Shown piece after piece: positions 35,572-46,547 of a stretch of DNA of 64,000 nt (its first letter is position 1; every line of letters starts with the position of its first letter). Below the pieces are notes generated by a model. It made no database searches and was not told the DNA's origin. It was given only the letters and a program-made list of their open reading frames with translations. The position numbers and the translations under genes were made by a program. Origin of the DNA: Viola odorata (lineage: Eukaryota; Streptophyta; Magnoliopsida; Malpighiales; Violaceae); the NCBI GenBank assembly GCA_963691705.1, contig OY829538.1, positions 51,239,151 to 51,303,150 on the forward strand. Direction: 5' to 3'.

Positions 35572-36710
35572 TGGTGCTTTTAGTTTCAATCATGGACAGT
35601 GAGGTTCGCCGTACTTTGTGTCGACTTCCTGCCCATGTATCATTTACATGAGTTTTGTTCTGGGTTTCTGATCCATGCACAGAAGGTACTGATCTGTCTC
35701 TACCATGAGGGCAGTTTCTTGCTTCCCCTCGCCTTTAATTTGTTTAGTTCGCTATAGGTTCTCGAACATTGAAACTTATTCAGGCGTCTCTTGTACTTGC
35801 TGAGCAGGATCATAGGGACGAGTTAAGTATGGCTATTACTTAATCAGAATGAAATTAAAGTGCTATTGTTCAGGTAAGTGTTGCGGTGCATTCATCAATT
35901 TTTTGGGGAGAAAGATGAATCATGATTTCATTACTCATGTTTTCTGTCAAGTAAGAATGTCCTATACCTATCAGAATATGTGATATGGAGGAAAACTACC
36001 TGAGCAGCAGTAACAGTAAGTTCGTGCTCGTAGCTGAACATAAGAGCATGCATTTAGGTTGTGATTTTTAGGTAAAGTTATAGTTTCTTGCAGAATCATA
36101 ATGACCTTAAGGAATTTCTAGAACAGAGCAAACTATCGTCTAGGCATTAAATAAATGGTCAAGTAGACGAGCTCTTCTTTTCTTGGACAGTTTTGTGGTG
36201 GTGATATTGGTTCTAGAGATATGAAGTAGTCCTTGTGTATATTGTTCTGGAAGAATGGTTCTTCCATACTAATGAATAATATTGAAATGTGCTGCTTAAT
36301 CCTATCCCTTGATTTATTATGACTTATTTAACGTAGTGTTGATCTTGATTAGATTGTGTAACTTTAACAAATGCTAGAAAAATCATTCTTGGAGCAAGAT
36401 CAAGAATGCAGACATCTGCATTTAAAATTATTGTGTCTATTGCTGTAACTATTGTGTCAATGATCCCTTAATATTGTAATTTCATACAGCCACATCTGCC
36501 ATGATTGTCAGCTTGTTTGATGTCATGCATTACGATTATGGAGATATGCATTCCTCCTATGGAAATGTTTGGTCCATCGTAAATGTGTAGGAAACATGCG
36601 AATTATCGACGGGCTCATTTTGTCCAACCGTGTATTTTTAAGATGATAATTGACAGGACAACTTGTTGATACACATACCTTCCGCTTTTATCGAGGGGAT
36701 GTTTCCTGTC
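35572..36710. other. GRAS 3' UTR and non-coding flank
   Basis: The first several hundred bases probably descend from the GRAS 3' UTR. Near 36600-36710 short inverted phrases such as 'cgaattatcgacggg' and 'gtcgataattcg' resemble sub-terminal repeats of CACTA-type MITEs and surround the LINE insertion site. No gene is seen. Confidence 0.45.
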
Positions 36711-37005
36711 GATAATTCGTGTTTTTTTTTTAAGCAGAAGAATATATATTATATAAAAGAATGGCCATGAAGGACATGGCAAAACCCACCAAGAAAACTA
36801 CAGCCTGGAACAAAGAAACCAGCTGCTGCAGCCTCACACCAGGAAGCTAACAAAAGCCCCTGACCAAAGAATAAAAGCGAAACCGATTACAAGACACGAG
36901 AGCAACAACTCTCTCAGAAAGCCAGAAGAATCACGAACCTATCTACCAGGCCGAAAAAACAAAACCCACCGGGATGGAAAAAAGAACAGAACCTGACGAG
37001 CCACG

Positions 37006-40000
37006 TTAAAGGCCACAGATCCAAGCAGAAGACTGCATCATATCAGTCACGCTGTAAGGGAAGGAGTGGTCTTTGCTCTTCAACCACCAATGCCATATAG
37101 AAAAAATCATCTGGAAACAACCAAACTCCGTATACTCCCTTTGTCTAAATACCATGTCGTTCCGCTGTTTCCATATAGACCAAATGATCGCATAGAACAG
37201 AGTAATCCACATCTCTCTAACATGCTTGCCAACAGATGGTATTATACTCGTCCAAGACTGCCAAAGATCAGATAAATCCCTCGGCTGACACCACTTTACC
37301 CGCAGCCACCTCATGAAGTAATCCCACACTTCTCTAATAATCCCGCACTTAAGGAAAAGGTGAGTGACATCCTCCGAATCCCTTCTACATAATGGGCAGG
37401 AATTCTCACTCGCAGGGAGCATGAGACGACTCTCGAGAAAACTCCTGGTAACAATTCTTTCCCTAATCGATAACCAAAGAAAGAACTCAACACGAAAAGG
37501 AACCAAACCAGTCCAACAAGAGTGTAACAGAGGCATTTTAATGAATTTCAATTCCTCCCAACATTTATATCCTGATTGAATCGTGAAGGAACCAGATCTG
37601 TCCAAACTCCAACGCAATTCACTAGGCTGAACCCCCCTGGAAGGAGTCTCGAGATGCTCACAGAGGTTCGTCCACTCCTCCACTTCCCAATCAAAAAGCC
37701 CTCTTCTCCACTCCCCACGCCACCTCCAAACCGCCTCCCTCCATCCCCCGAACTGACTAACCATCCCTTCCTGATTTGTAGATAGGTGATATAATCTAGG
37801 GTAAAGCAGAGCCAAAGGTTGCCTATCAACCCACGGATCCCACCAAAAAAGGGTGGATTCCCCGTCACCCACGCTCATGGATAAATGATCAGACCAGACT
37901 TCAAAGAAATCACTCCCCCTCCCGCACACTCTAAAGATATCCTTCCAAATAGGCGATAGACCAGCCTCTCTTAGCCGCCATAAATCTCCTGCTGAGCTAA
38001 TACCGTACTGTTTTCGAATAATCTCGGCCCACATCTTCCGACTACCATTGATCAGCTCCCAAACCCACTTAAATAACAGCACCACGTTGCGCTCCTGGAG
38101 ATTCCCAATACCCAAACCTCTAAGGGAGGTAGACCGCGAGACCTCTTCCCACTTCACCTTATGCAAACCCTTCTTATCATCCTTACCACTCCATAAGAAG
38201 CGACGCATAACCCCTTCACATTTATTCAGGATCGTCTTTGGCATCCGGTAAATCGACATATTGTAAATAGGGAGGCTAGTAAGCACCGATTTGATCAAAG
38301 TGACCCTACCTCCCACAGAAAGGAGATGGCCTTTCCAAGAAGCTAACTTCTTCCGAACTTTTTGGACAAGGAATTGCCAACCCGAAATCCTTTTCCTATT
38401 AAAACCCACCAAGGATCCCAGGTATTTGAACGGAAGAGTTTCATACCTACAACCTGCCCGGTTAGCCAAAATGGATCCGATTTGGTCACTAATGTTCACT
38501 CCAACAAGGGTACTTTTGTGAAAGTTAACTCTAAGGCCAGAGTACGCGTCAAACCACCTCAGAATACCCTTAACACCCTGGATTTCCTCCTCATTATTGT
38601 TGACAAAAATTAATGTATCGTCCGCAAATTGAAGATGACTCAGATTCCATCCATTAACAGGACAACCTATCCCGTGCAAGATCTCCACCTCCTCTGCTCT
38701 GACAAATAACCTATGAAGACCCTCCGCAGCTATGTTGAACAAAAAAGGAGACATTGAGCAACCCTGACGAAGACCCCTCTCCACATCAAATTGCTCTGAG
38801 GGGGATCCATTGATCAGAACAGAAACCTTGTTCGAACTAATACATTGCCTAATCCAGCCCCTCCACTTAACTCCAAACCCCATAATGCGCATAACATCAT
38901 CTAAATAAACCCATTCAATGGAGTCATAGGCTTTCTCGAAATCTAGCTTGAAAAGCAGCCCCTATTGCTTACTATTCCGTAAGTGATGAACAACCTCATT
39001 TGCTGTCATAACACAATCCAAAGTGTGACGCCCCTTGATAAAACCATGTTGAGTTTCGCTAATCACAGATCCAATCACCGCACTGAGCCGCTTAGCCATA
39101 ATCTTCGACACTACCTTATAGAAACTACTCACCAAACTAATCGGACGGAAGTCTTTGAAATGCTTAGCTTCAGGAATCTTAGGAATGAGCGTCAAGAACG
39201 ATGAGTTTGCCCCTGCAGGGAATTTGCCTGTCTTGAAAAATTCTTGAATCAGCCTAGAAAAGTCAACCCCGATGATGCTCCACGCTTTCTGAATGAAGAG
39301 GAGAGAGAAGCCATCAGGTCCAGGAGATTTCTGCCCATTACATCCCTGCACCGCCTCCCACACTTCAGAATGCAACACCTCTTTTTCTAAGCCCTCAGCT
39401 TCCTCCTGACTCAACTTAGAAAAACCCAAATCCGGAATCCTAGGACGATTCCAACTAACCGCTTGAAAGAAGTCCCTGAAGTACTGGGCTGCTGCTCTTT
39501 TGATCTCTAGCGGGGTGTGGAGCGTAGTGGTAGATACTAAAATCTCCCTAATAGAGTTTTTCCTCGAAGAAATTTTGGCCATCCGGTGAAAATAAGACGT
39601 ATTCCTGTCTCCGTAAACATTCCACTTCAGTCTGTTTTTATGCTGCCAAAAGTAATCAACCTTCTTCTGCTGATCCCACATCTCAATCTTAGCCTTGGAT
39701 AACTCTACTTGCTCTTCCACAGTCAAGGGACGATTATCTGCAAGACGATCCAAATCCTCGAATCTCGACTGCACAATACGCAAACTATTCTCAACGTTGC
39801 CATATACCTCTTTATTCCACACCCTAATCTTCTTCTTAAGGAATTTCAGCTTCTGAATAACCCGGAAGTCTCCCGGAAATTCTATACCTGCTTCCTGCCA
39901 CCAGCCAGCCACCAAATCCTTGAAATCCCTCTCCTCCCACCATACAGCTAAATCTCTAAAGGGTTTCGGACCCCAGTCTACCAACTCGCCTCTAAGAATC

Positions 40001-40677
40001 AGAGGAACATGATCAGAGCCATTCCGATCTAAAGCCGATAGCTCACAATCCCGAATCAAAGTCAACCATCCAGCCTGAGCAAACATTCTATCAATTCTAC
40101 TTCTACTGCAGGAATTTGACCACGTAAATCGTCTTCCCACTAGCGGAATATCATAGAACCCACACCTATCAATCCACTCCTGAAAAGAAATCATGCCTCT
40201 CGAGTACCCTTCTCCACTGGAACGATCGGAGGGGGTAAGAATCTCATTAAAGTCTCCCGCTAACAGAACAGGGACCGTACTGTTAACAACTCTCACGACT
40301 AACTCCTCCCATAGAACGTCACGGGAGGCAGCAGAATTAGGCGCATAAACATTAACCACCGCACAACGCGTACTGCTATCAATCACTTCTCCCTCTATCC
40401 AAATAAATCTATCACCTACTACGGAAGATTCCAACCGGAAGGAATTAGTTTTCCATAACGTCACCAAACCACCCGACCTCCCGACTGCAGGAGCAAAAAC
40501 ACACTTCGAATCATTGCCTTCCCCTAACCCATTCAAGAGGAAATCGTCCACAACCTCCCTTTTACTCTCTTGAAGAAGACAAAAAGTCAGTTGATCCCCA
40601 CAAAATAGATTCTTAATAAAGAGTTTCTTTCTACTCGACATCAACCCTCTGCAATTCCATGAAAACACTTGGACCAT
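37006..40677 (-). pseudogene. LINE ORF2: AP endonuclease, reverse transcriptase and zf-RVT, one in-frame stop
   Basis: From the ATG at 40677 the frame runs 1224 codons with one amber codon at 38962-38964. Before it: endonuclease motifs WNCRG, GDFNEI and SDHVPL, then RT motifs GPDGF, FRPISLVSSFYKVVSK and QHGFIKGR. After it: LDFEKAYDS (catalytic Asp), QGCSMSPFLF, LQFADDT (catalytic FADD), a thumb region and the C-terminal zf-RVT domain with CPLC and HLFLKC. The frame is unchanged across the stop. ORF2 proteins nick the target and reverse-transcribe their own RNA. Without readthrough this copy would make only the endonuclease and the RT fingers. Confidence 0.93.
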
Positions 40678-40882
40678 TGGAAATAATTCGAAACGCGCTG
40701 AACTATCCCTAACTTCGGATGTTGTTCAATTCCACTTCAAATCTCTCCCTGTTAAAGATCCGAAGGGCCTCCTCATTAACCTGATCAGTAAGGGCCATTA
40801 TACGCCCGACCTCCCAAGTTTTCGTCTCCACCATGATGGTTTCTCTCAATCTATTCATGGCTGCAATCTCACTATCATCTGC

Positions 40883-42265
40883 TCAGAATACATCCTTCAT
40901 ATTGTTTGTCGAATTACTGGCTGTATGAAGATTCCCAGAAGTAGCTATGATCCGCTTGACTTTCTTGTCCTTTCGTCTCCGGGTAATTAAGGGAAGAGAA
41001 CCCCTCGGAATGTCTGCTGTAACCGGAGGAGCTCCCTCCTCGACCCGCTGAACTTGTCTGCTTGAAGCAGCCATGCTAAGGTGTTCAAGCTCCTCCCCCT
41101 CTGAGGTTTCCACCACCTCAACCTCTTTATGGGTCGACTCCTCATCCAAATCTCCGTCGGACGATTCAGATCCAAAGCTCTCTTCATAGTTGAATAGAAG
41201 CTCTTGCATAGGTTCCTCGCAACAGCTCACCTCATACTCCTTGCTCCCTAGCTTCACCTTCACAATGCCCTTGACCTGTAGCTGATCCGTAGAGATTAAG
41301 AATCGAGCCATGTCAAGTCTCCTCCGACTTAAGGTTATATCGTCCGCCACCACTAGATTCCCCCATTGGGAACCTATCTTCCTGAACGTCTCAATGCCCC
41401 AGCTTTGAACCGGAATTCCCGTACAGTGAACCCAACACAACCTTCCAGAATTAGCCATCTCCTCTGTCCAAGGAACCATCCTGGAGAACACACGACAGTT
41501 GCCCTTGTTAATGGTAATGATAGCGTCCTCAATATCCTCTTTTCTGTCAAATTCCACCCAAACCAAACCACGTCCTAGGACCCTGGATTCGCAATGCCAC
41601 CCTTTCTCAGCTAGTAGCTCGTTAATATCAGGATAATCCTCTATCCTGCGGAGAACGCCAATAACGCTTCGCTCCAGCCATTCCTGATTTTCAGCCGGGA
41701 TGGACAACTCCACTGTCACTTCCTCATCTCCTTTCTCTGCTACTCCCCCTTTATAATGAACCAACTCCATACCTAACAGAGGTTTATTTTGTTTTAGAGT
41801 CTCTGTCGATGTGGGCTGTTCCGAATTCCCCTGCAGCTTAGGCCAAACCGACTCAGCGCCGACCACAGAACGAACCCCAGACTGGATATTCCCTTGTGTC
41901 CGTTCACTTGCAGCACCTTCTTTGTCGCCCTTCCTCTCATCCGAATGGGACGTCCTAGGATCAAAACCTCTCTTCTTATTGTGACCAATGTTCGCCCTAA
42001 TAGCCGACGCTCCAATAAATTGTCTATCGAGCGCAATCTCCATGTCAATCTTGTTATCCACCCAGTCGAAGCGAACAAAACCAAAGCGCAGACCCCGATT
42101 GTTCCTTCTCATCGGGATGAACACATCCGACACCCTACCAAATCGAGGCAGCCTCTAACGCTGCGTGATCAGATACCTGAGAGCGCGATGGTCTACATGT
42201 TGTGGTAAATTCACCACATAAAAGGTGATATCTCTAGCCTCTGAATTAGGTCCCCTCATCGGCAT
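40883..42265 (-). pseudogene. LINE ORF1: RNA-binding protein, one in-frame stop
   Basis: The ATG at 42265 opens a frame of 461 codons with one TAG at 42155-42157. An RRM-like domain spans the stop: RNP2-like FYVVNLP before it and RNP1-like GLRFGFVRF after it. The middle (about 41250-41650) resembles the DUF4283-type domain of plant L1 ORF1, followed by an acidic region and a basic tail (RRRKDKKVKR). ORF1 proteins coat LINE RNA. The stop lies between the two RNP motifs and would abolish RNA binding unless read through. A 205-base spacer separates ORF1 from ORF2. Confidence 0.88.
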
Positions 42266-43027
42266 ATACCCCCAAACCGATACAAACGAAGGAATAATGA
42301 AAACAGCTGCTGGTCGAAGGGAAGATATGTTGCACGGAGAGTGGGTGAGGACAAAAAACAAACAGCTGGTGTGTAGGTGATGGAAATGGCACAGAAGACA
42401 GCTCCGATCCAAATCCGGCAAGCCACAACACCCCAACACAGACCCAGAGGAATCGGAGACCAAATCGGAATAAAACAAGGCAAATAAAACACTAAAGGGC
42501 CCACGAAGTCCCTTCAAACCAACTAAACAATAAATAAATAAAGAAAAAAAAAACACTAAAGAACAGAACCACAACCACTGACGGTGACCAGAAGAGGATC
42601 GGGAACGATCAGGGGAGTGGAAGGGCAAGAAGACAAACCCTTAAAACAGACTAGAGAAGAGAGGCGTCCTTGATGAAATGAAACGAAGCACAGCACAACA
42701 GGGCGAGCAACGAAGGTCGCAGAGGAAAAGAGGCCAGCAGATCGGGCAATGTAGCAGCTGCAATTCAAATCGATCGAATGGAAAGAAGACAGCCAGCGAT
42801 CGGGAAGAGGGGGGGAGATTTGATACGCCAGTCACAGTGGGTGACTGGTATTTTGGGCTCCGGCAGCAGTGGGCTGACCGGAGGGAGCCGCAACAGCCAC
42901 CAAAGGGAGGAGATAGATCTGTTGCTATTTAAACTTTTTTTTAAAGAATTACTTAGTTTAATGCAAGTAGCGTAATATTAGTGTAATGTAATGTGATGTG
43001 ATGTAATGTAAACTGATAATTCGTGTT

Positions 43028-43148
43028 CTTGCGCATATTAGCGACGGGGCAAGTCCCGTCGATAATGGACTGCTGTTTTTTCTAATTTAATATTATATTA
43101 AAATAATTATTATATTTGCATGTTTAATAAAATAAATTCAAATACAAT
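43028..43148. other. Flank between LINE and foldback copy 2
   Basis: It contains the inverted phrases gcgacggggcaagtcccgtcg and attatcgacggg-like sequence, reminiscent of CACTA-type sub-terminal repeats. No gene is seen. Confidence 0.4.
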
Positions 43149-43260
43149 TAATAAGAAGGGTTAAACCGAAATTTGGTCCCTGCAGTCTAATTGATTGACT
43201 TATTTCAGCTCTCTGTTTTTTAAAAGTAGTATTACATCCTTCCACAAATTTTGCATGAAA

Positions 43261-43320
43261 TGGGACTCGAACCCACGACCTCATGGTTTCTTGTGCACTA
43301 CCAACTGAGCTAGACTAATT
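43261..43320 (-). pseudogene. tRNA-derived unit T1' (copy 2, shortened)
   Basis: Same shortened unit as T1 and T4 of copy 1: D-arm TAGCTCAGTTGGTAG, anticodon arm lost, B-box-like GGGTTCGAGTCCC. Confidence 0.65.
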
Positions 43321-43389
43321 GATTGTTAACATTTTAATAAAATCTGACTATTACCTCCCATGTTTTTCAACAAGAACACAAGCAAAAGA

Positions 43390-43462
43390 GCTGAAGTGGG
43401 GCTCGAACCCACGACGTCATGGTTAAGAGCCTTGCGCTCTACCAACTGAGTTAGATGACTTC
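43390..43462 (-). pseudogene. tRNA-Lys(CTT)-like unit T2' (copy 2)
   Basis: The best preserved unit. On the minus strand it has CAGTTGGTAGAGCGCAAGG, a loop CTCTTAA with anticodon CTT, and GTGGGTTCGAGCCCCAC, nearly the body of plant tRNA-Lys(CTT). The ends (gtcatc against ttcagc) do not pair. Confidence 0.7.
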
Positions 43463-43916
43463 TGTGTTAACACTTTAATAAAATCTGACTATTACCTCCC
43501 ATGTTTCAACAATAACAGCAGTACAAACATTTTTACTAATAAAATCTAACTATTACCACCCATTTTAATAAATTTTAATGGAATAAATAATTTATGGGTG
43601 GACTATTAGTACTTCTAATTATTAGTTATAATCAATTTGTCCATTAAAATTAAAATATATAAAACAAATGCGAATAAATAATTACACTACTAATAGCCCA
43701 CCCATAACTAAATTTATATATAATAAATATATGAACAAAACATATATATCTTATTTGAAAACTTAAATATGAATAATTTTATAATAAAATTTAAATATTT
43801 AACAACATAATAATTAATAATTTAAAACAACCTCGGGTCGAGAGATGATCATATTGTTGGTGTTATTGTTGAAAAAGATGGGAGATAATAGTCAGAGTTT
43901 ATTAAATTAACAAAGA

Positions 43917-43982
43917 AGCTGTCCAGCTCAATTGGTAGAGCGCATGGCTCTGAACCATGACGTCGTGGGTTCGAGCCCCATT
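43917..43982 (+). pseudogene. tRNA-like unit T3' (copy 2)
   Basis: It reads CAGCTCAATTGGTAGAGCGC, a loop CTCTGAA and GTGGGTTCGAGCCCC. It is the counterpart of T2 in copy 1, consistent with the opposite orientation of the two elements. Confidence 0.65.
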
Positions 43983-44056
43983 TCTACTCTTTTGCTGGTG
44001 TTCTTGTTGAAAAACATGGGAGGTAATAGTCAGATTTTATTAAAATGTTAACATAG

Positions 44057-44119
44057 AAGTAGTTTAGCTCAGTTGGTAGTGCATAAGAAACCATGAGGTC
44101 GTGAGTTTGAGTCCCATTT
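44057..44119 (+). pseudogene. tRNA-derived unit T4' (copy 2, shortened)
   Basis: Shortened unit with TAGCTCAGTTGGTAG and a degenerate B box (GTGAGTTTGAGTCCC). Confidence 0.6.
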
Positions 44120-44416
44120 CGTGCAAAATTTGGCATTTTGCGACCCATTTGGCTTTTGCCTACGTGGCGTGACACGTCAGCAATCGGTGGCATGACATGT
44201 CAGCAGTCAGTGACACGTGGCACGACACATACGCAAACGGACGGAAAAATTGGATGGCGTTAGGGTGAGGGCTGAAATCCAACATAAAACTACAGTGGAA
44301 GGATGTAATACTACTTTTTAAAAATAGAGGGCTGAAATAAGTCAATCAATTAGACTGCAGGGACTAAATTTCGGTTTAACCCATTAACTATCTCTTTCAT
44401 TCTTTTATTTATTCAG

Positions 44417-44485
44417 GCATATCTTGGTGCAATTATTGTGCATCTTTATGCTCATGATTTCAACAAAGCAGAGAAGTGCTACAGT
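44417..44485 (+). pseudogene. Gamma-SNAP exon separated from its gene by the inversion
   Basis: After an acceptor (tttattcag) the plus strand reads AYLGAIIVHLYAHDFNKAEK followed by CY. In gamma-SNAP this directly follows the SQCK segment found on the minus strand at 31874. Similarity stops at about 44485 and an in-frame stop follows, so the rest of the gene is lost. The intron piece between this exon and foldback copy 2 is only 34 bases. Confidence 0.85.
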
Positions 44486-45062
44486 TTTACTTGATATTGA
44501 CATCATAGGTTTTTCTGGAATTGGCACAGGGAATTAATTGGTTTCAAGTAGGAACAAAGGTGTGGAGTATAATTATTTTTTTATCCCTTCTTTGTTGTGG
44601 GCTATGGGAGGGGAGACGAAGTTAGCAGATTTAAAGGAACCAGAACGCTACAAACTTGTTTTAGATATGGTATCTCAAACATCCTATATTTCAATTATGT
44701 TACCAATCCTTTTTGACTGTAAAAATGTGATTTGATCAAAGGTCTTGGTGGTTTAGAATCTGCACTTAGTATGTAGGATAAATTTTACTCCTATTGTTCC
44801 ATCGTTCCTTAGACTTGCACAAAACTATTTTTTCTATGCATTTTCCCATCATTTTCATTCTTTACATCATGACTTTGTTTTTAATTGAAAGCACGTTCCT
44901 TAAAATCTGTTTGTTACAAGAATCGATCTTTCAGTTGGGTCTACACGGTTGTTTGAGATGTGTATGTATAGCAGGCTCGTGTGTCTTGCAATACAAGCAT
45001 GGTCATTTCAAGCATGAAGAAGCAAGTATTAGAGCTAGAGTATTAGGTCCATATCACCAACA
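44486..45062. other. Non-coding DNA downstream of the gamma-SNAP exon
   Basis: Short frames only (for example about 44538-44735). No domain is recognised. Confidence 0.4.
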
Positions 45063-45464
45063 ATGCCTTCTTCCACAATGCAGTCACTAATAATGCCTTC
45101 TCCAACAATGCCTTCTTCCACAATGCAGTCACCAACAATGCCTTCACCAACAATTCACTCTCTAGCTCCAACAAATGCCTCACCATCAATGCCTTCTGCA
45201 GAAACAAGGACTGCACTGGTCATCCCTACAACAGTACCCCCATCAAGGAATGCTGGTGAGACAGCAAGATCAAAGCCTAAAAAGAAAAGGATATGGAGAC
45301 CAACTGGAGTTAGTGGCAGCTTCCTCCCTCCAAGGCCAACAACTAGGTCCACTGCACATGCTCCAGGACAGCCAGTCCCATCCACTCGTACTACAAGAAG
45401 TCATGAGGTTAGGAAAAATCCACTATCAAAGAATCATATTCCAACTAGAAAATGGATACCTTGA
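45063..45464 (+). pseudogene. Low-complexity ORF, possibly a MULE transposase tail
   Basis: The frame of 133 residues opens with tandem repeats of a Met-Pro-Ser-(Ser/Pro)-Thr unit, from a repeated 'caatgccttcttccacaatg', then has a basic segment KPKKKRIWRPTGVSG and a Pro/Thr/Arg-rich end. The basic tail is like the C-terminus of some plant MuDR-type transposases, but there is no zinc knuckle or catalytic domain nearby, so this is a guess. It may be a decayed element gene. Confidence 0.3.
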
Positions 45465-45489
45465 TGCACTATTACATGGAAACTTTGAT

Positions 45490-45810
45490 TATGGGTGATT
45501 GCAATGACTTTTTTGGATACTTTTGAGGGGGCATTATGTTGTGCAATTATGGAAAACTATGACAATTTGGTATAATTTTTTGGATACTTGTGAAGGTGCA
45601 GTATGTTGTGAAACTGCCTATTTTTTGTGTACTTAACTGAAACATATTTTGGTGCATAGTGTATGGCACTAAGTTATGTTAAAATTGCTTATTGCAATGA
45701 CTTTTTTGGATACTTATGAAGGTGCATGTTGTTGTGCAACTGCCTATTTTTTGTGTAGTTAACTGAAACACTTGTTATATGTAGTTTTTTTTATAGCTAA
45801 TGAATGAAGA
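45490..45810. repeat. Diverged direct repeats
   Basis: The phrase 'tgcaatgacttttttggatac' or a shorter form of it, followed by 'gaaggtgca..ttgttgtg(c/a)aa', occurs three times (about 45500, 45580 and 45695). 'actgcctattttttgtgta' occurs twice. It looks like the 3' untranslated part of a decayed element gene. Confidence 0.6.
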
Positions 45811-45829
45811 TGGGACTTTGTGATACAAT

Positions 45830-46540
45830 GAAGATAAAATTTTGCCAACATATAAACAAAGAAGATCAAATATTAAAACAAACCAACACAATCGCATTTA
45901 AATTAACAGGGAAACGAACACAAAATCAAAATACATAATTCCAAGCCCATCCTGGGCATTACAAAACAACACAAAAAATAATAAACCATAAACCATAAAC
46001 CATGTCCTTCTGGGCATCACAAAAAAACATAAAAGACTTACATCCAAACCCCCTAGACTAAACCACCTCTAACCTTACGCACTTGCCAGAAACATGGCCA
46101 TCTTCCTCATCGGGAGACTTGTCCCTCTTCCTCTTCCTTCCTGGCATATCCTTGATATCTCCATGGTAGACATCACAAGCATCTAGCGTGACACAGACAA
46201 CTCCATCTCCACTATCCTCTGCCACTGTTCAAGCAGCGTTATGGCGACCTTAATGCTCCCCAAGGCTTCACCAATATGAACCAGATACTCCCGTACTGCC
46301 TTGTAGGAAACCACGTTTGCATCCGTACCTGTTCCTACTGAAGAAAACACTCATGACTCCTCAATCATTTGAGGTCTTCTTCCACGTGCTGCTTCTTGAA
46401 GTGGCAGTTAATCCCTGCCTCACCGGAGTTGTTGATGGCCATTAGTGACTCCTCAATAAACTTCTCCTTCAGCGAAATGTTAATCATTTTTTACGGAATA
46501 GGAGTAAAATTAAATTAAAGAAGACAGGAGAGTAGTTGAC
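45830..46540 (-). other. Decayed coding-like stretch, unrecognised
   Basis: On the minus strand short pieces look coding (for example SLKEKFIEESLMAINNSGE near 46480, and a basic DMPGRKRKRDKSP piece near 46130), but frames are broken by stops. This may be the second, opposing gene of the element whose first gene is at 45063. Identity unknown. Confidence 0.25.
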
Positions 46541-46547
46541 TCGCCGT

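Larger units (their letters stand above)
36722..43014 (-). mobile_element. Nearly full-length plant L1-type LINE
   Basis: Oriented on the minus strand, the element ends in a poly(A) tail (T run at 36722-36731) and is flanked by the direct repeat gataattcgtg (36711-36721 and 43015-43025), extending by two T if the tail is counted. It encodes ORF1 with an RRM-like domain and ORF2 with endonuclease, reverse transcriptase and a zinc-binding C-terminus. Each ORF is broken by a single TAG. The 5' region (about 42270-43014) is GC-richer except for the outermost 100 bases. With one stop per ORF and no frameshift, it is a fairly recent insertion. Confidence 0.93.
43158..44382 (-). mobile_element. Foldback MULE-like element with tRNA-derived units, copy 2 (inverted relative to copy 1)
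   Basis: Same terminal sequence and arm order as copy 1, but the asymmetric core runs the other way (the segment with 'gatgatcatattgttggtg' is reversed). The left arm has lost about 250 bases between 'ccttccac' and 'aaattttgcatg' (near 43244). Flanks are taataagaa on the left and attaactat on the right, again unmatched to each other. They pair exactly with the flanks of copy 1 after reverse complementation. Confidence 0.85.

Noticed and set aside
39709..39951. Plus-strand frames across the LINE
   Set aside because: Antisense shadows of ORF2; no domains.
36600..43080. CACTA-type MITE around the LINE insertion
   Set aside because: Phrases such as cgacggg and gtcgataat recur, but no CACTA terminus or 3-bp duplication was found.
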